From contig NZ_BOSG01000001.1 of the NCBI RefSeq assembly GCF_018403225.1, positions 2,604,001 to 2,668,000 on the forward strand: a DNA stretch of 64,000 nt. The letters run 5' to 3'. A program made the position numbers and the translations under genes. Positions 44,240 through 53,038 of this stretch are shown piece after piece. The DNA is from Paenibacillus sp. J23TS9 (lineage in GTDB: Bacteria; Bacillota; Bacilli; Paenibacillales; Paenibacillaceae). Numbering within the stretch: the stretch's first letter is position 1; every line of letters starts with the position of its first letter. The notes under the pieces were generated by a model. The model was not told the origin of the DNA. It ran no database searches and worked only from the letters and a program-made list of their open reading frames with translations.

Positions 44240-44488
44240 TTATTTTGATCCTGTCGTTTCCACTGCAGCGTTTTCATCTGCTTTGGCCACATATATGGAA
44301 TACTGCATCCTTCTTGTATGCGAGAATCCACGGCCGCCGTCCCAGTTTACAATACGCGATCGGTGGGGAATGCCACTTTGCTGCAGCCGGTTCTTGGCTC
44401 TCGCATAATCATCCTGCTGAAAAGAAGTGAAGATGAGCGTTCTCTCTCTGGGGACAAAAAATCTCCAAATTGATTTTAGAAATCCCAT
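44240..44488 (-). CDS. Small protein, DUF2007-like
   Basis: This 82-residue protein has an ideal SD (AAAGGAGGTAGAGTA before the ATG), so it is probably real. It has a basic N terminus (GFLKSIWRFFVPRERTLIFTS), DDYARAKNRLQQSGIPHRSRI and a C-terminal MQYSIYVAKADENAA. That beta-alpha-beta layout resembles the DUF2007 putative signal-transducing family, but I am not certain. It converges with the winged-helix gene and shares the terminator region. Confidence 0.75.
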   Translation of the reverse strand: MGFLKSIWRFFVPRERTLIFTSFQQDDYARAKNRLQQSGIPHRSRIVNWDGGRGFSHTRRMQYSIYVAKADENAAVETTGSK

Positions 44489-44520
44489 TACTCTACCTCC
44501 TTTAGCGCTAAAAACGACTA

Positions 44521-45477
44521 TTATAATGTTTTCTTGGCAAGATCATACCCTTTCCAAACCGAAAAGCCCAGCTTAGCGTAAAAATCAACAAGCTCAGTCC
44601 AGTCGATCACCAGATGCTTCATGCCGCGATTTGTCAGCTCCGCCACGCCGTCTTTAACAATGGCAAGACCATAACCCTTTCCCCGGAAACGATCATCCAC
44701 GCCAAGCGGCCCGATTCCTCCAAGAGGACTGTCAAAGAGAGGCGCCCAATATGTGTTTTGGGCAATCAGAGGGGATTCAGCATCATTCACTCTGCAAAAG
44801 CCGATCATTTCATCGCCTGCAAATAGACCCATGAACTCCCGGCCTTGTCCGCCGCGTTCCCAGTAACACTGCGCCTCATAATACCAGCGTCCAGGAAAGC
44901 AGCGTTTGAAAAAGCGGAGCATCTCTTCCTTGTCCTTTTCTTCCAGCAGCCGTGAATATGCACCTTCCACGTATTCCTGCCGCTGCCCGTTTTCTTTGCT
45001 TGTTTGATTTACAAGGTCAAATACTTCATACAACACCTCATAGCCCTTGCGCTCGAACCAGGCCTTTGCGTCAGGCAGGGCTTTCGGTATCCCCGGAATA
45101 TAATGCCATGGATCTCTTCCAATGTAAGCCAGCTCTGCCCCTGCATCACGGAGGGCTCTCTCTGCCTGCTCCAGCAAGCTGCTGCCGATTCCTTGTCCTC
45201 TGGCATCGCTCCGTACCAGAATAGCCTGAATCCAGCCACCGCCGTCGCCTAAGCGCATTTCACGCTGCTGCTCCTGCCATTTTTTCGCGATAACGAATCC
45301 TATAAGCTCACCATCTTCGCTGACCGCAAGCTTGGAACCGTCCAAGTAAACGTTCTCATCCTGAAATGTATTTTGCCGCATAAGCTGTTCGCGCATTGGG
45401 AAATGATCTCCGAGCTCCTCATTCCAAAGCTCACACATAGGTTCAAGCCATTTCTCATCCAATGGAATCATGTTCAT
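44521..45477 (-). CDS. Double-domain GNAT acetyltransferase
   Basis: This 318-residue protein contains two GNAT folds. The first has the acetyl-CoA motif SDARGQGIGSSLLEQAE (about residues 89-105). The second has DDRFRGKGYGLAIVKDGVAEL (about 260-280) and ends with VDFYAKLGFSVWKGYDL. The acceptor substrate is unknown. The ATG has GGAGGG seven bases upstream. It lies between the 82-residue gene and the dipeptidase and has 189 bases of upstream sequence. Confidence 0.87.
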   Translation of the reverse strand: MNMIPLDEKWLEPMCELWNEELGDHFPMREQLMRQNTFQDENVYLDGSKLAVSEDGELIGFVIAKKWQEQQREMRLGDGGGWIQAILVRSDARGQGIGSSLLEQAERALRDAGAELAYIGRDPWHYIPGIPKALPDAKAWFERKGYEVLYEVFDLVNQTSKENGQRQEYVEGAYSRLLEEKDKEEMLRFFKRCFPGRWYYEAQCYWERGGQGREFMGLFAGDEMIGFCRVNDAESPLIAQNTYWAPLFDSPLGGIGPLGVDDRFRGKGYGLAIVKDGVAELTNRGMKHLVIDWTELVDFYAKLGFSVWKGYDLAKKTL

Positions 45478-45608
45478 GTTAAGTCCCTCCAGAAGTTAGA
45501 ATAAATATTTCAAAGTAGTAATAAAAACTTAAAATTTTATTTCATATACCGAAATTATATTTTAAATATGAAGCGGCATCAACCATTTAAGAGAAATTAA
45601 CAAAAAAG

Positions 45609-45652
45609 CAAACTGCCGGCAGCAAAGGAGTCCCCTTGCAAGCCGGCAGTTT
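45609..45652 (-). terminator. Intrinsic terminator of the dipeptidase gene
   Basis: AAACTGCCGGC (45610-45620) pairs with GCCGGCAGTTT (45642-45652). The loop can extend the stem through GCAAAGG/CCCTTGC. On the minus strand it is followed by TGCTTTTTTG. It lies 15 bases after the dipeptidase stop. Confidence 0.9.
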
Positions 45653-45666
45653 GTCTGCCTTCAATA

Positions 45667-47022
45667 TTATACTCTTTTGAGGAAATCTACGATGGTCAAA
45701 AGACCTTGGTCGAAGTTCTCCAGGTTAAAATGCTCGTTAGGCGCGTGGAGGTTCTCATCCGGGAGACCAAAGCCCATGCAGACGACAGGAGCTTCAAGCA
45801 CGCGTGAGAACGTCTCAACAATCGGAATGGATCCGCCGTCGCGGGTGAATACGGGACGTGTTCCATACACCTGCTCATAGGCATCAGCAGCCTTCTGGAG
45901 AATCGGCGTGGAAGGATCAATGGTAAACGGATTTCCTTTTTCCATTTGCACTACAGTCACCTTTGCACCCGTTGGCACATGGCTGTTGATATGCTTCTCA
46001 ATTTTGTCGAGAATGTCCTGCGGGTCCTGATGTCCAACCAGACGGCAGGTAATTTTGGCATGTGCTTCCTTCGGAATGACGGTTTTGCTGCCTTCGCCCT
46101 GGAAGCCGCCATAGACGCCGTTAAGCTCGAGCGTAGGACGGGCACCGGTTCTTTCCACAAAGGTGAAGCCTTCCTCGCCAAACAGCTCGTCCAAACCCAG
46201 ATCCTTCTTCAGCTTGTTTTCATCGGTGGACTGCTTTTTGAATTCTTCCCGGTCTTCCGGTGTCAATTCAAGCACACCTTTATAAAAGCCTTCAACGCTT
46301 ACCCGACCCTTTTCATCATGCAAGGAATTCAGCAGGCTGATCAGGGCATGCAGAGCATTGGGCACGCCACCGCCGTAGCTTCCCGAGTGCAGGTCGGTGT
46401 TAGCCGTGTGCAAGGCAACTTCCAGAGAGCAAAGACCGCGGAGACCCGTACAAATGGCCGGTCTTCCTTTTTCAAGCAGCGAGGTATCGGAGATGAGCAC
46501 TACATCCGCCTGGAGCATGTCCTGGTTGGCTTCAAGGAAACTCGGCAGATTCGGACTCGATACTTCTTCTTCACCTTCGATGCAGAACTTGATGTTAACA
46601 GGCAGTTCCTTTTCCTGCGAAAGAATGGCCTCCACTGCTTTGATATGTAGGAATAGCTGACCCTTGTCGTCTGTTGCTCCTCTGGCAAACAGCTTTCCGT
46701 CGCGGATAGCCGGCTCAAAAGGCGGCGTTTCCCACAAATTCAGCGGATCCACCGGCTGTACATCGTAGTGTCCATATACAAGGACGGTCGGTTTGCCTTC
46801 GGCATGCTGATAGTCGGCATACACAATCGGATGTCCTTTGGTTTCGTGAATTTTGACATTTTCAAGTCCAGCGCGGGTCATTGTATCGGCAAGCCAATCT
46901 GCCGCCTTTTTGACATCCGGTTTGTGTTCGGAAAGAGCCGAAATGCTTGGAATGGATAACCATTCCTTCAGTTCATTCAAATGCTTGTCTCTATTGTCCT
47001 GAAAATAACCTTTGTAATCCAT
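45667..47022 (-). CDS. M20-family metallo-dipeptidase
   Basis: The 451-residue protein is an M20 peptidase of the PepV/CNDP type. The first metal ligand is His85 in VYGHYDVQP, followed by ARGATDDKGQLFLH with Asp118, and EGEEEVSSPNL with the catalytic Glu. HSGSYGGGVPN is the lid-region histidine segment and ENLHAPNEHF holds the distal ligand. It probably hydrolyses short peptides in the cytoplasm. It lies downstream of trmD (51-base gap) and ends in its own terminator. Confidence 0.93.
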   Translation of the reverse strand: MDYKGYFQDNRDKHLNELKEWLSIPSISALSEHKPDVKKAADWLADTMTRAGLENVKIHETKGHPIVYADYQHAEGKPTVLVYGHYDVQPVDPLNLWETPPFEPAIRDGKLFARGATDDKGQLFLHIKAVEAILSQEKELPVNIKFCIEGEEEVSSPNLPSFLEANQDMLQADVVLISDTSLLEKGRPAICTGLRGLCSLEVALHTANTDLHSGSYGGGVPNALHALISLLNSLHDEKGRVSVEGFYKGVLELTPEDREEFKKQSTDENKLKKDLGLDELFGEEGFTFVERTGARPTLELNGVYGGFQGEGSKTVIPKEAHAKITCRLVGHQDPQDILDKIEKHINSHVPTGAKVTVVQMEKGNPFTIDPSTPILQKAADAYEQVYGTRPVFTRDGGSIPIVETFSRVLEAPVVCMGFGLPDENLHAPNEHFNLENFDQGLLTIVDFLKRV

Positions 47023-47072
47023 GGGTATCCTCCTTAAATGGTAATATCAAAAATACAGCGGGAAAGCTCCGT

Positions 47073-47825
47073 TTAACTTCGGCTTTCCTGCTGTTCCTGC
47101 TGCAAACGCTTGATGACCTTACGGTCCTGATCACTAAGTATGATTTTGTCCAGCAGATCAGGTCGGCGCTGCAGCGTACGCTTCAATGCCTGCTCGTGGC
47201 GCCAAATCTCAATATTGGCATGATGGCCGCTCAGCAGGATATCCGGCACTTTCCAACCCCTGAATTCTGCAGGCCTGGTATAGTGTGGATATTCGAGCAG
47301 CCCCGTGCTGAACGAATCCGTTACGGCAGAAGTTTCATTTCCTAGCACGCCCGGCAGCAGACGTACGACGGAATCAATGACAACCATCGCCGGCAATTCA
47401 CCGCCAGTGAGCACATAATCGCCGATCGACAGCTCATCCGTGACCAAATGCTCGCGGATCCGTTCATCATAGCCCTCATAATGACCGCAGATGAAGATGA
47501 GATGCTCTTCCGCGGATAGCTCTTCTGCCTTCTGTTGGGTAAAGGTCTCTCCTTGAGGGCACATGAGAATGATCCGGGGCGGCGCGGAGGTTTGGGACAG
47601 CAAATCCTCGACCGCGGAAAAAATCGGATCAGGCTTTAACACCATGCCGCCTCCACCACCGTATGGAGTATCATCCACCGTACCATGCTTGTTCCCCGAA
47701 TAATCCCGGAAGTTAACCGCATTCAGGCTTACAATGTCCTTTTCCTGCGCTTTTCCCAGAATGCTTGAGCGGAACACGCCGTCCAGCATTTCCGGAAAAA
47801 GAGTCAGCACATCCACCTTCATCAT
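47073..47825 (-). CDS. trmD: tRNA (guanine-N1)-methyltransferase TrmD
   Basis: TrmD methylates G37 of tRNAs using SAM. The 250-residue protein has [40 protein letters not shown], and the knot region [26 protein letters not shown]. Two adjacent ATGs (47825 and 47822) are possible starts. It follows rimM by one base. The M20 gene comes next where B. subtilis has rplS. Confidence 0.97.
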   Translation of the reverse strand: MMKVDVLTLFPEMLDGVFRSSILGKAQEKDIVSLNAVNFRDYSGNKHGTVDDTPYGGGGGMVLKPDPIFSAVEDLLSQTSAPPRIILMCPQGETFTQQKAEELSAEEHLIFICGHYEGYDERIREHLVTDELSIGDYVLTGGELPAMVVIDSVVRLLPGVLGNETSAVTDSFSTGLLEYPHYTRPAEFRGWKVPDILLSGHHANIEIWRHEQALKRTLQRRPDLLDKIILSDQDRKVIKRLQQEQQESRS

Positions 47826-47826
47826 G

Positions 47827-48345
47827 CTACAGCAGCCCTTCCATAATGTGAACGAGCACTTTCTGCTCCTTCACGTTGACATCCAGAACGACGTCATCAA
47901 TGACGGGAATAAGGATGCTTTTGCCGCTAGTCGGCTGCACCACCCAAACATCATTTGCTCCAGGTATTAGAATGTCGGTAATGACACCAAGCTCTTTACC
48001 TTCATCCGTAACAACCTTGCAGCCAATAATTTGGTGGAAATAGTACTCGTTTTCAGGCAGCTCCACTACATCTTCCTGGGTAACCTTCAGCATGCTTCCC
48101 TTGAATTTCTCAACTTCATTAATATTATCGTACCCTTCCAGCTTGACGATGTACATGTTCTTATGAAATCTGGAAGATTGAACGATTACGGGCATCGGTG
48201 CCTTTCCATCAGCGGTCACTAACAGAAGTTCATTCCCCTCTGCGAAGCGAACCTCCGGAAAGTCCGTGTGGGGGAGCACCTTAATCTCCCCTTTAATTCC
48301 ATGTGTGTTGACAATTTTGCCTACATTCATAAGTATTTGCGGCAT
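47827..48345 (-). CDS. rimM: 16S rRNA maturation factor RimM
   Basis: RimM assists 30S assembly by binding S19. The 172-residue protein has an N-terminal beta-barrel ([25 protein letters not shown]) and a C-terminal PRC barrel ([29 protein letters not shown]). The ATG is behind AGGAGGAAGAT. It is upstream of trmD with nearly no spacing. Confidence 0.96.
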   Translation of the reverse strand: MPQILMNVGKIVNTHGIKGEIKVLPHTDFPEVRFAEGNELLLVTADGKAPMPVIVQSSRFHKNMYIVKLEGYDNINEVEKFKGSMLKVTQEDVVELPENEYYFHQIIGCKVVTDEGKELGVITDILIPGANDVWVVQPTSGKSILIPVIDDVVLDVNVKEQKVLVHIMEGLL

Positions 48346-48393
48346 ATCTTCCTCCTGGCATTCGTTGCTATATCCAAACCTTCAGGTTCGGAA

Positions 48394-48437
48394 AAGAAAA
48401 CGCTCCACGCCCTTCCCGGGTGCGGCATGCGTTTTCC
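48394..48437 (-). terminator. Hairpin in the rimM leader
   Basis: GAAAACGC (48396-48403) and GCGTTTTC (48429-48436) form a perfect eight-base outer stem. Inside, GCC/GGTGC segments can pair further. The minus-strand RNA continues TTTTCC. It lies between the khpA terminator and rimM, so it may be an attenuator or a second terminator. Confidence 0.5.
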
Positions 48438-48484
48438 TCTGAATATATAAGACCGGGCAAGCTTATATCCCTTTCTTAATATAT

Positions 48485-48515
48485 CAAAAAAGGGCTAGGA
48501 AATGCATCCTAACCC
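48485..48515 (-). terminator. Intrinsic terminator of ylxM-ffh-rpsP-khpA
   Basis: The minus-strand RNA forms GGGTTAGGA...TCCTAGCCC (arms 48507-48515 and 48492-48500) with one G-U pair and a short loop, followed by TTTTTTGATAT. It lies 14 bases after the khpA stop. Confidence 0.9.
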
Positions 48516-48528
48516 CCTCCGTATACCT

Positions 48529-48759
48529 TTAAGATATAATATCCACGGTTACGCGTTTATCCATTTTGACTGCTGCTGAAGTGACAACCGTGCGAAGCGC
48601 TTTGGCGATCCGGCCCTGTTTGCCGATAACCTTACCCACATCATCAGGATGCACGGTCAGTTCATATACAACCAGGTGGTCTTTCTCCACCTTCTTCACG
48701 ATGACATCTTCGGGATGATCCACTAAAGCCTTAGCAATAACTCCAACTAATTCTTCCAT
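48529..48759 (-). CDS. khpA: KH-domain RNA-binding protein KhpA (YlqC)
   Basis: This 76-residue protein is a single KH domain with the GxxG loop in VGKVIGKQGRIAKALRTVV (about residues 40-58). KhpA proteins bind RNA and in other Bacillota act with KhpB in cell-wall regulation. It follows rpsP by 22 bases. The ylqD gene that separates ylqC and rimM in B. subtilis is absent. Confidence 0.94.
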   Translation of the reverse strand: MEELVGVIAKALVDHPEDVIVKKVEKDHLVVYELTVHPDDVGKVIGKQGRIAKALRTVVTSAAVKMDKRVTVDIIS

Positions 48760-48781
48760 AGATAACCCTCACAATCAGTCA

Positions 48782-49054
48782 TTATTTCTGTTGCTTAAGC
48801 TCATGGAACTTCTTCATTACGCCCGCTTTGCTAAGCAAGTTGCGAACGGTGTCGGATGCTTGTGCACCATTTTGGAGCCATGCAAGAGCTTTATCTTCAT
48901 CGATTTTAACTTCAGCCGGTTGTTGAACCGGGTTGTAGTAACCGATTTCTTCGATAAAACGACCGTCACGCGGGGAACGGGAATCCGATACCACGATGCG
49001 GTAGAAAGGAGCCTTATGAGCACCTATGCGTTTCAGACGAATACGTACTGCCAC
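48782..49054 (-). CDS. rpsP: 30S ribosomal protein S16
   Basis: S16 has its usual 90 residues when started at the GTG at 49054, seven bases after AGGAGGT. The sequence [37 protein letters not shown] is diagnostic. The open frame extends to 49090 but the upstream part has no SD. It lies 49 bases after ffh. Confidence 0.98.
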   Translation of the reverse strand: MAVRIRLKRIGAHKAPFYRIVVSDSRSPRDGRFIEEIGYYNPVQQPAEVKIDEDKALAWLQNGAQASDTVRNLLSKAGVMKKFHELKQQK

Positions 49055-49103
49055 GAAATTCACCTCCTTCAATAAAATAAATAATATCATCTATTCCCAG
49101 GCA

Positions 49104-50486
49104 TTAACGGAACGGGAATTTCATTCCGCCTTTGCCGGCTAATCCTTTTAGCTGTTTTAAAGCTTTACCTTTTGGTCCTTTTGGACCCATCATATCCGAG
49201 AACTGCTTCATCATCCGGCGCATTTCATCGAATTGCTTGATCAGGCGGTTAACCTCGGCCAGCGAGGTACCGCTGCCTGTGGCAATCCGCTTGCGGCGGT
49301 TATGGTTGATGATGTCCGGACTCTGCTTTTCTGCCTTGGTCATCGAGTGAACAATGGCTTCAATACGTCCCATTTGCTTCTCGTCGACCTTCAGGTCCTT
49401 CGCTTGCTTCAGCTTGCCCATACCGGGGATCATATCCATAATCTGATCGATTGGGCCGAGCTTTTTAACCTGCTCCATCTGCTCCAGGAAATCGTCGAAC
49501 GTAAATTCGGCGTTGCGCATTTTGCGCTCCATTTCCTTCGCTTTCTCGGTGTCAATGTTAGACTGTGCCTTTTCGATCAGGGACAGCATATCGCCCATTC
49601 CGAGTATCCGTGAAGCCATCCGTTCCGGATGGAAAGGTTCCAGCGCATCGATCTTCTCGCCAAGAGCAGCGAATTTGATCGGGCAGCCGGTGACGGCCTT
49701 GACGGACAACGCCGCACCGCCACGAGTGTCGCCATCCAGCTTGGTGAGTACCACGCCGGAAAGCTCAAGCTGTTTGTTAAACGTATCCGCTACGTTGACG
49801 GCATCCTGACCTGTCATCGCATCGACAACGAGCAGCACTTCATCCGGCTTGACCTCGCTGTGAATCTGACGCAGCTCTTCCATCAGCTCTTCATCGACAT
49901 GAAGCCGGCCGGCAGTATCCACAATCAGATAATCATGGCCGTTGTCTTTTGCATGCTGCAAGCTCTGCTTGGCAATTTCAACCGGGCTTGTCTTGTCACC
50001 CAGCGAGAATACAGGCACGTTAATCTGTTCACCTAGCACCTGAAGCTGCTTGATGGCTGCCGGGCGGTAAATATCGCCTGCGACGAGCAGCGGACGATGG
50101 TTCTGCTTCTGCAGCATCTTCGCCAGCTTGCCGGAAGTTGTGGTCTTACCTGCACCCTGCAGACCGACCATCATAATCACGGTTGGCGGCTTGTTCGCCT
50201 TTGCCAGCTTCGCCTGGCTTCCACCCATGAGCTCGGTGAGCTCCTTGTTGACAATGTCAATGATCACCATGCCAGGCGTGAAGCTCTCCATCACATCCGT
50301 ACCGATGGCTTTCTCCTTCACCTTGGCAACGAAATCCTTGACGACTTTAAAGTTGACGTCGGCTTCCAGGAGAGCAAGACGCACCTCGCGCATTGCCTCG
50401 TTTACATCATCTTCGGATACCTTACCCTTGCCGCGCAGCTTGCTGAACACATTCTGCAGCCTGCTAGTCAATCCTTCAAATGCCAT
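49104..50486 (-). CDS. ffh: Signal recognition particle protein Ffh
   Basis: Ffh binds signal peptides and 4.5S/6S-type SRP RNA and delivers ribosomes to FtsY. The 460-residue protein has an N domain, the G-domain P-loop GLQGAGKTTTSGKLA, DIYRPAAIKQL, DTAGRLHVDEELM and TKLDGDTRGGAALS, and a Met-rich M domain (about residues 300-430: MDMIPGMGKLKQAK, GSGTSLAEVNRLIKQF). It is downstream of ylxM. Confidence 0.98.
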   Translation of the reverse strand: MAFEGLTSRLQNVFSKLRGKGKVSEDDVNEAMREVRLALLEADVNFKVVKDFVAKVKEKAIGTDVMESFTPGMVIIDIVNKELTELMGGSQAKLAKANKPPTVIMMVGLQGAGKTTTSGKLAKMLQKQNHRPLLVAGDIYRPAAIKQLQVLGEQINVPVFSLGDKTSPVEIAKQSLQHAKDNGHDYLIVDTAGRLHVDEELMEELRQIHSEVKPDEVLLVVDAMTGQDAVNVADTFNKQLELSGVVLTKLDGDTRGGAALSVKAVTGCPIKFAALGEKIDALEPFHPERMASRILGMGDMLSLIEKAQSNIDTEKAKEMERKMRNAEFTFDDFLEQMEQVKKLGPIDQIMDMIPGMGKLKQAKDLKVDEKQMGRIEAIVHSMTKAEKQSPDIINHNRRKRIATGSGTSLAEVNRLIKQFDEMRRMMKQFSDMMGPKGPKGKALKQLKGLAGKGGMKFPFR

Positions 50487-50510
50487 GGACCGCCACCTCC
50501 TTCATTTGCT

Positions 50511-50867
50511 TTATTCCCATGCTCCTAATACATCTACAATTTCATTTATGCTCGTTTTCTTATCTTGTTCCATACCGCTGGCATTCACCAGCCCACGCAG
50601 CTTTGCCAGCTCTTGTATACGCCGGTCATGCTTTTTTAATAGCCCGAGCTTTTCCTCATACAGCTCAAGCACTTGCTCGGCGCGTTTAATGTGTTCATAT
50701 ACTGCCTGCCGACTGATTTCAAACTCGGCCGCAATTTCCCCAAGGGAAAAATCATCATGAAAGTAATATTTAAGGAACGTCTGCTGCTTCTCTGTCAACA
50801 AAAGTTCATAAAAGTCAAATAACTGATTGATTCGGTTCGTTTTCTCGAGCCTATTCTCCTGACTCAT
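50511..50867 (-). CDS. ylxM: SRP-associated HTH protein YlxM
   Basis: The 118-residue protein resembles a sigma-factor region 4 ([60 protein letters not shown]). YlxM/SRP-associated proteins in Gram-positive bacteria stimulate or bind the SRP. It is the first gene of the ffh operon and has a near-consensus promoter. Confidence 0.94.
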   Translation of the reverse strand: MSQENRLEKTNRINQLFDFYELLLTEKQQTFLKYYFHDDFSLGEIAAEFEISRQAVYEHIKRAEQVLELYEEKLGLLKKHDRRIQELAKLRGLVNASGMEQDKKTSINEIVDVLGAWE

Positions 50868-50922
50868 TCAGGGGCACTCCCTTCGTCAAGGAAAAACACT
50901 TTACACTTCATTAACGTTCATT

Positions 50923-50951
50923 ATCATACAAAAAACAAAGAAAGATGTCAA
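50923..50951 (-). promoter_or_regulatory. Near-consensus sigma-A promoter of ylxM-ffh
   Basis: The minus strand has TTGACA (50946-50951), a 17-base spacer and TATGAT (50923-50928). The match is 6/6 and 5/6 with ideal spacing. It lies about 55 bases before the ylxM ATG. The -35 is part of an imperfect hairpin (50942-50972) that may also serve as a terminator for trhA. Confidence 0.85.
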
Positions 50952-51028
50952 GCATTTATCCTTGTCATCTTCCCTTTGTTTTTTTCAACGTCCTCTTTCG
51001 GCCGTTTCGCTGCTTCAAGATCAAGCTG

Positions 51029-51676
51029 TTATGACCATGGCAGCAGATAAATCAGTACCGCAAAAAAATGGACGATGCTTCCAGCCAGGACGAACAAATG
51101 CCAGATCGCATGATGGTACGGGAATCCCCTCCACACGTAAAAAATGGTACCCAGCGTATATAAAAGACCGCCTACGGCAAGAAGAGCAATGCCGCCTGGT
51201 GCGATCGCCGCATTCAACGGTCCCCAGACGATGACAATCATCCATCCCATCAAAAGATAAAAAATCGTCGACATGAACAGGAAGCGTTTTGTAAAAAAGG
51301 CTTTGAATAAACAGCCCAATATCGCGATGCCCCAGACCGTTCCAAACAGGGTCCATCCGAGCGGGCTGCGTACAGCAACCAGCATAAACGGCGTATACGT
51401 ACCCGCAATATACAGATAAATCGAGGAATGGTCAAAAATTTCAAACAAATCCTTAACCTTGCCCTCTTTAAAACTGTGAACCAACGTGGAATTCAGATAC
51501 AGAATCAGCATGGTTGTTCCATAGACCGAAAAGCTGACAACATGCCAAGCCGTTCCTTTCATCGTCGAAAAGACAACAAGCAGCACAAGCGCGACTACGC
51601 TGAGCAACGCTCCGATTCCGTGGGTAATGGCATTGGCTACTTCTTCCCTACGACTGTAGGTATGTGTATTTGCCAT
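51029..51676 (-). CDS. trhA: Hemolysin III/TrhA family membrane protein
   Basis: From the ATG at 51676 (AGAGG seven bases upstream) the protein has 215 residues with about seven transmembrane helices. Conserved PAQR/HlyIII residues are visible: EEVANAITHGIGALLS, FDHSSIYLYIAGTYTPF and HAIWHLFVLAGSIVHFFAV, whose histidines and aspartate form the putative zinc site. Its role is membrane-homeostasis related in other species. The long frame to 51841 has no start with an SD. Confidence 0.92.
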   Translation of the reverse strand: MANTHTYSRREEVANAITHGIGALLSVVALVLLVVFSTMKGTAWHVVSFSVYGTTMLILYLNSTLVHSFKEGKVKDLFEIFDHSSIYLYIAGTYTPFMLVAVRSPLGWTLFGTVWGIAILGCLFKAFFTKRFLFMSTIFYLLMGWMIVIVWGPLNAAIAPGGIALLAVGGLLYTLGTIFYVWRGFPYHHAIWHLFVLAGSIVHFFAVLIYLLPWS

Positions 51677-51989
51677 GAGTAATCCTCTCATTGTTTCTTT
51701 TCTTAACATTATAACCTTTCCTCCCCTTCCTTTTCCACTCTCGCAAATCCAGCTGCTCCAGGATGTCTGATAGAAGGTCAAAAGCAGGATATTCTGTACA
51801 GGCTGATCACTAAATCTATTAAAAATGGTCACTATATCCAAGCTAATCGAGCATCAGAACATATATTGTTCAATGACTCACAAGATCACCCCACAAAGTG
51901 ATGCCTTGCTCTGAAGGTCTGTTCAGGTACTTTGCGGGGACCCCAGAATTTATATTTTCTGATATGTCAAGAAAGGAGGTATGTATACG
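51677..51989. other. Divergent trhA-glycosyltransferase intergenic region
   Basis: This 313-base gap has no convincing gene. It contains the trhA promoter (51708-51738) and a hairpin with arms CCCCACAAAGT (51889-51899) and ACTTTGCGGGG (51929-51939). A GGGGACCCC palindrome lies at the end of the right arm. No vegetative promoter for the plus-strand cassette could be fixed by eye. Confidence 0.7.
51708..51738 (-). promoter_or_regulatory. trhA promoter
   Basis: A perfect TATAAT -10 (minus strand, 51708-51713) lies 31 bases before the ATG. The -35 is a weak TGGAAA at an 18-base spacing. A purine-rich spacer separates them. Confidence 0.45.
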
Positions 51990-53009
51990 GTGGCAATCAT
52001 TATCTACCCCAAAACGATGAACTGGACCTATATGAGGCAGCGACCGCAGCAGCTTCTTACTCAGCTGGGAGCCAAAGGGCATCAGGTTTTCTTTGAAAAT
52101 CTTGCGCCGCTGGACCGGGAATTCGTGGAAGCCGAGCCCAATGTGTTCTTGTTCACTGATCATCATGCCTTCGTCAGACAGAAGCTTCGCCATCTCAGGA
52201 AGTCACAGCCGGTAATCGGGTGGACGACCTGGGCCAGACAACGGACAAGGCTTGCTTCCTTGTACAGTCCCGATGCTGTGGTCTATGACTGTTGTGATGA
52301 ATTTCCGCAATGGGCTAAATATGAGCCTAAAATGGTCGATGCCGCGGATCATTTGGTATGTACAGCTGAGAATATCCGCATGAGACTCTCTCTGGCCTAT
52401 CCGGATAAGCCGCTGACATTAATTCCGAACGGCGCTGATGAAGGATTCTTCAACATTCCTGTAGCAGGACGGCCGCAGGATTTGCCTTCCGGAAAAATCG
52501 TTGCATATATCGGTGCCTGGGCCTACTGGCTGGATCACGAATTGATGGCCAAAGCAGCAATGGCCTTTCCGGATGTACAGTTCGTATCCATCGGGGCGTC
52601 TTATGGTGATATCCCAGATTATAAGCGTCTGTCCAATGTGCATATTCTGGGCGAAAAACCCCATCAGGAGCTGAAGAAGTATTTGCAGCATATTGATGTG
52701 GCCATCATCCCTTTTCAATATCATCCCATTACCCTCGCAACAAATCCTGTTAAAGCTTATGAATATCTGGCAGCAGGTGTGCCTGTATTATCAACCGCTC
52801 TGCCGGAATGTATCCGTATGGAGCCTTACGTCACGACCGCAACAACACATGCTGATTTTATTGAGAAGCTCGGGGGCATGCTTTCCCGTCCGGATGATCG
52901 GGCATTACGTGAGGAGAGAGTGTCGTTTGCCCGCGTTAATCGCTGGCTGGACCGGGGCGAAGCCGCCCATAACGTTATTATGGAGGTCCTGAAACAGAAA
53001 GGACTCTAA
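51990..53009 (+). CDS. Glycosyltransferase (GT4-like)
   Basis: From the GTG at 51990 (ten bases after AGGAGG; the ATG at 51981 is too close to it) the protein has 339 residues. It begins AIIIYPKTMNWTYMRQRPQQLL and has GT-B-fold features: GKIVAYIGAWAYW in the linker, LGEKPHQELKKYLQHIDVAIIPF, and NPVKAYEYLAAGVPVLSTALPE, the nucleotide-sugar site of GT4 enzymes. No membrane segment is seen. The acceptor is unknown. It is the first of a four-gene plus-strand cassette. Confidence 0.88.
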   Translation: MAIIIYPKTMNWTYMRQRPQQLLTQLGAKGHQVFFENLAPLDREFVEAEPNVFLFTDHHAFVRQKLRHLRKSQPVIGWTTWARQRTRLASLYSPDAVVYDCCDEFPQWAKYEPKMVDAADHLVCTAENIRMRLSLAYPDKPLTLIPNGADEGFFNIPVAGRPQDLPSGKIVAYIGAWAYWLDHELMAKAAMAFPDVQFVSIGASYGDIPDYKRLSNVHILGEKPHQELKKYLQHIDVAIIPFQYHPITLATNPVKAYEYLAAGVPVLSTALPECIRMEPYVTTATTHADFIEKLGGMLSRPDDRALREERVSFARVNRWLDRGEAAHNVIMEVLKQKGL

Positions 53010-53038
53010 AGCTTAGAAACAAAAGGAGGAATGAATCC

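Noticed and set aside
51889..51944. T-box leader
   Set aside because: There is no AGGGTGGNACCGCG-type T-box sequence and no downstream tRNA synthetase or amino-acid gene.
51860..51989. Sigma-K sporulation promoter for the GT cassette
   Set aside because: A CATATATTG at 51860 partly fits the -10 but the -35 is poor; not enough to annotate.
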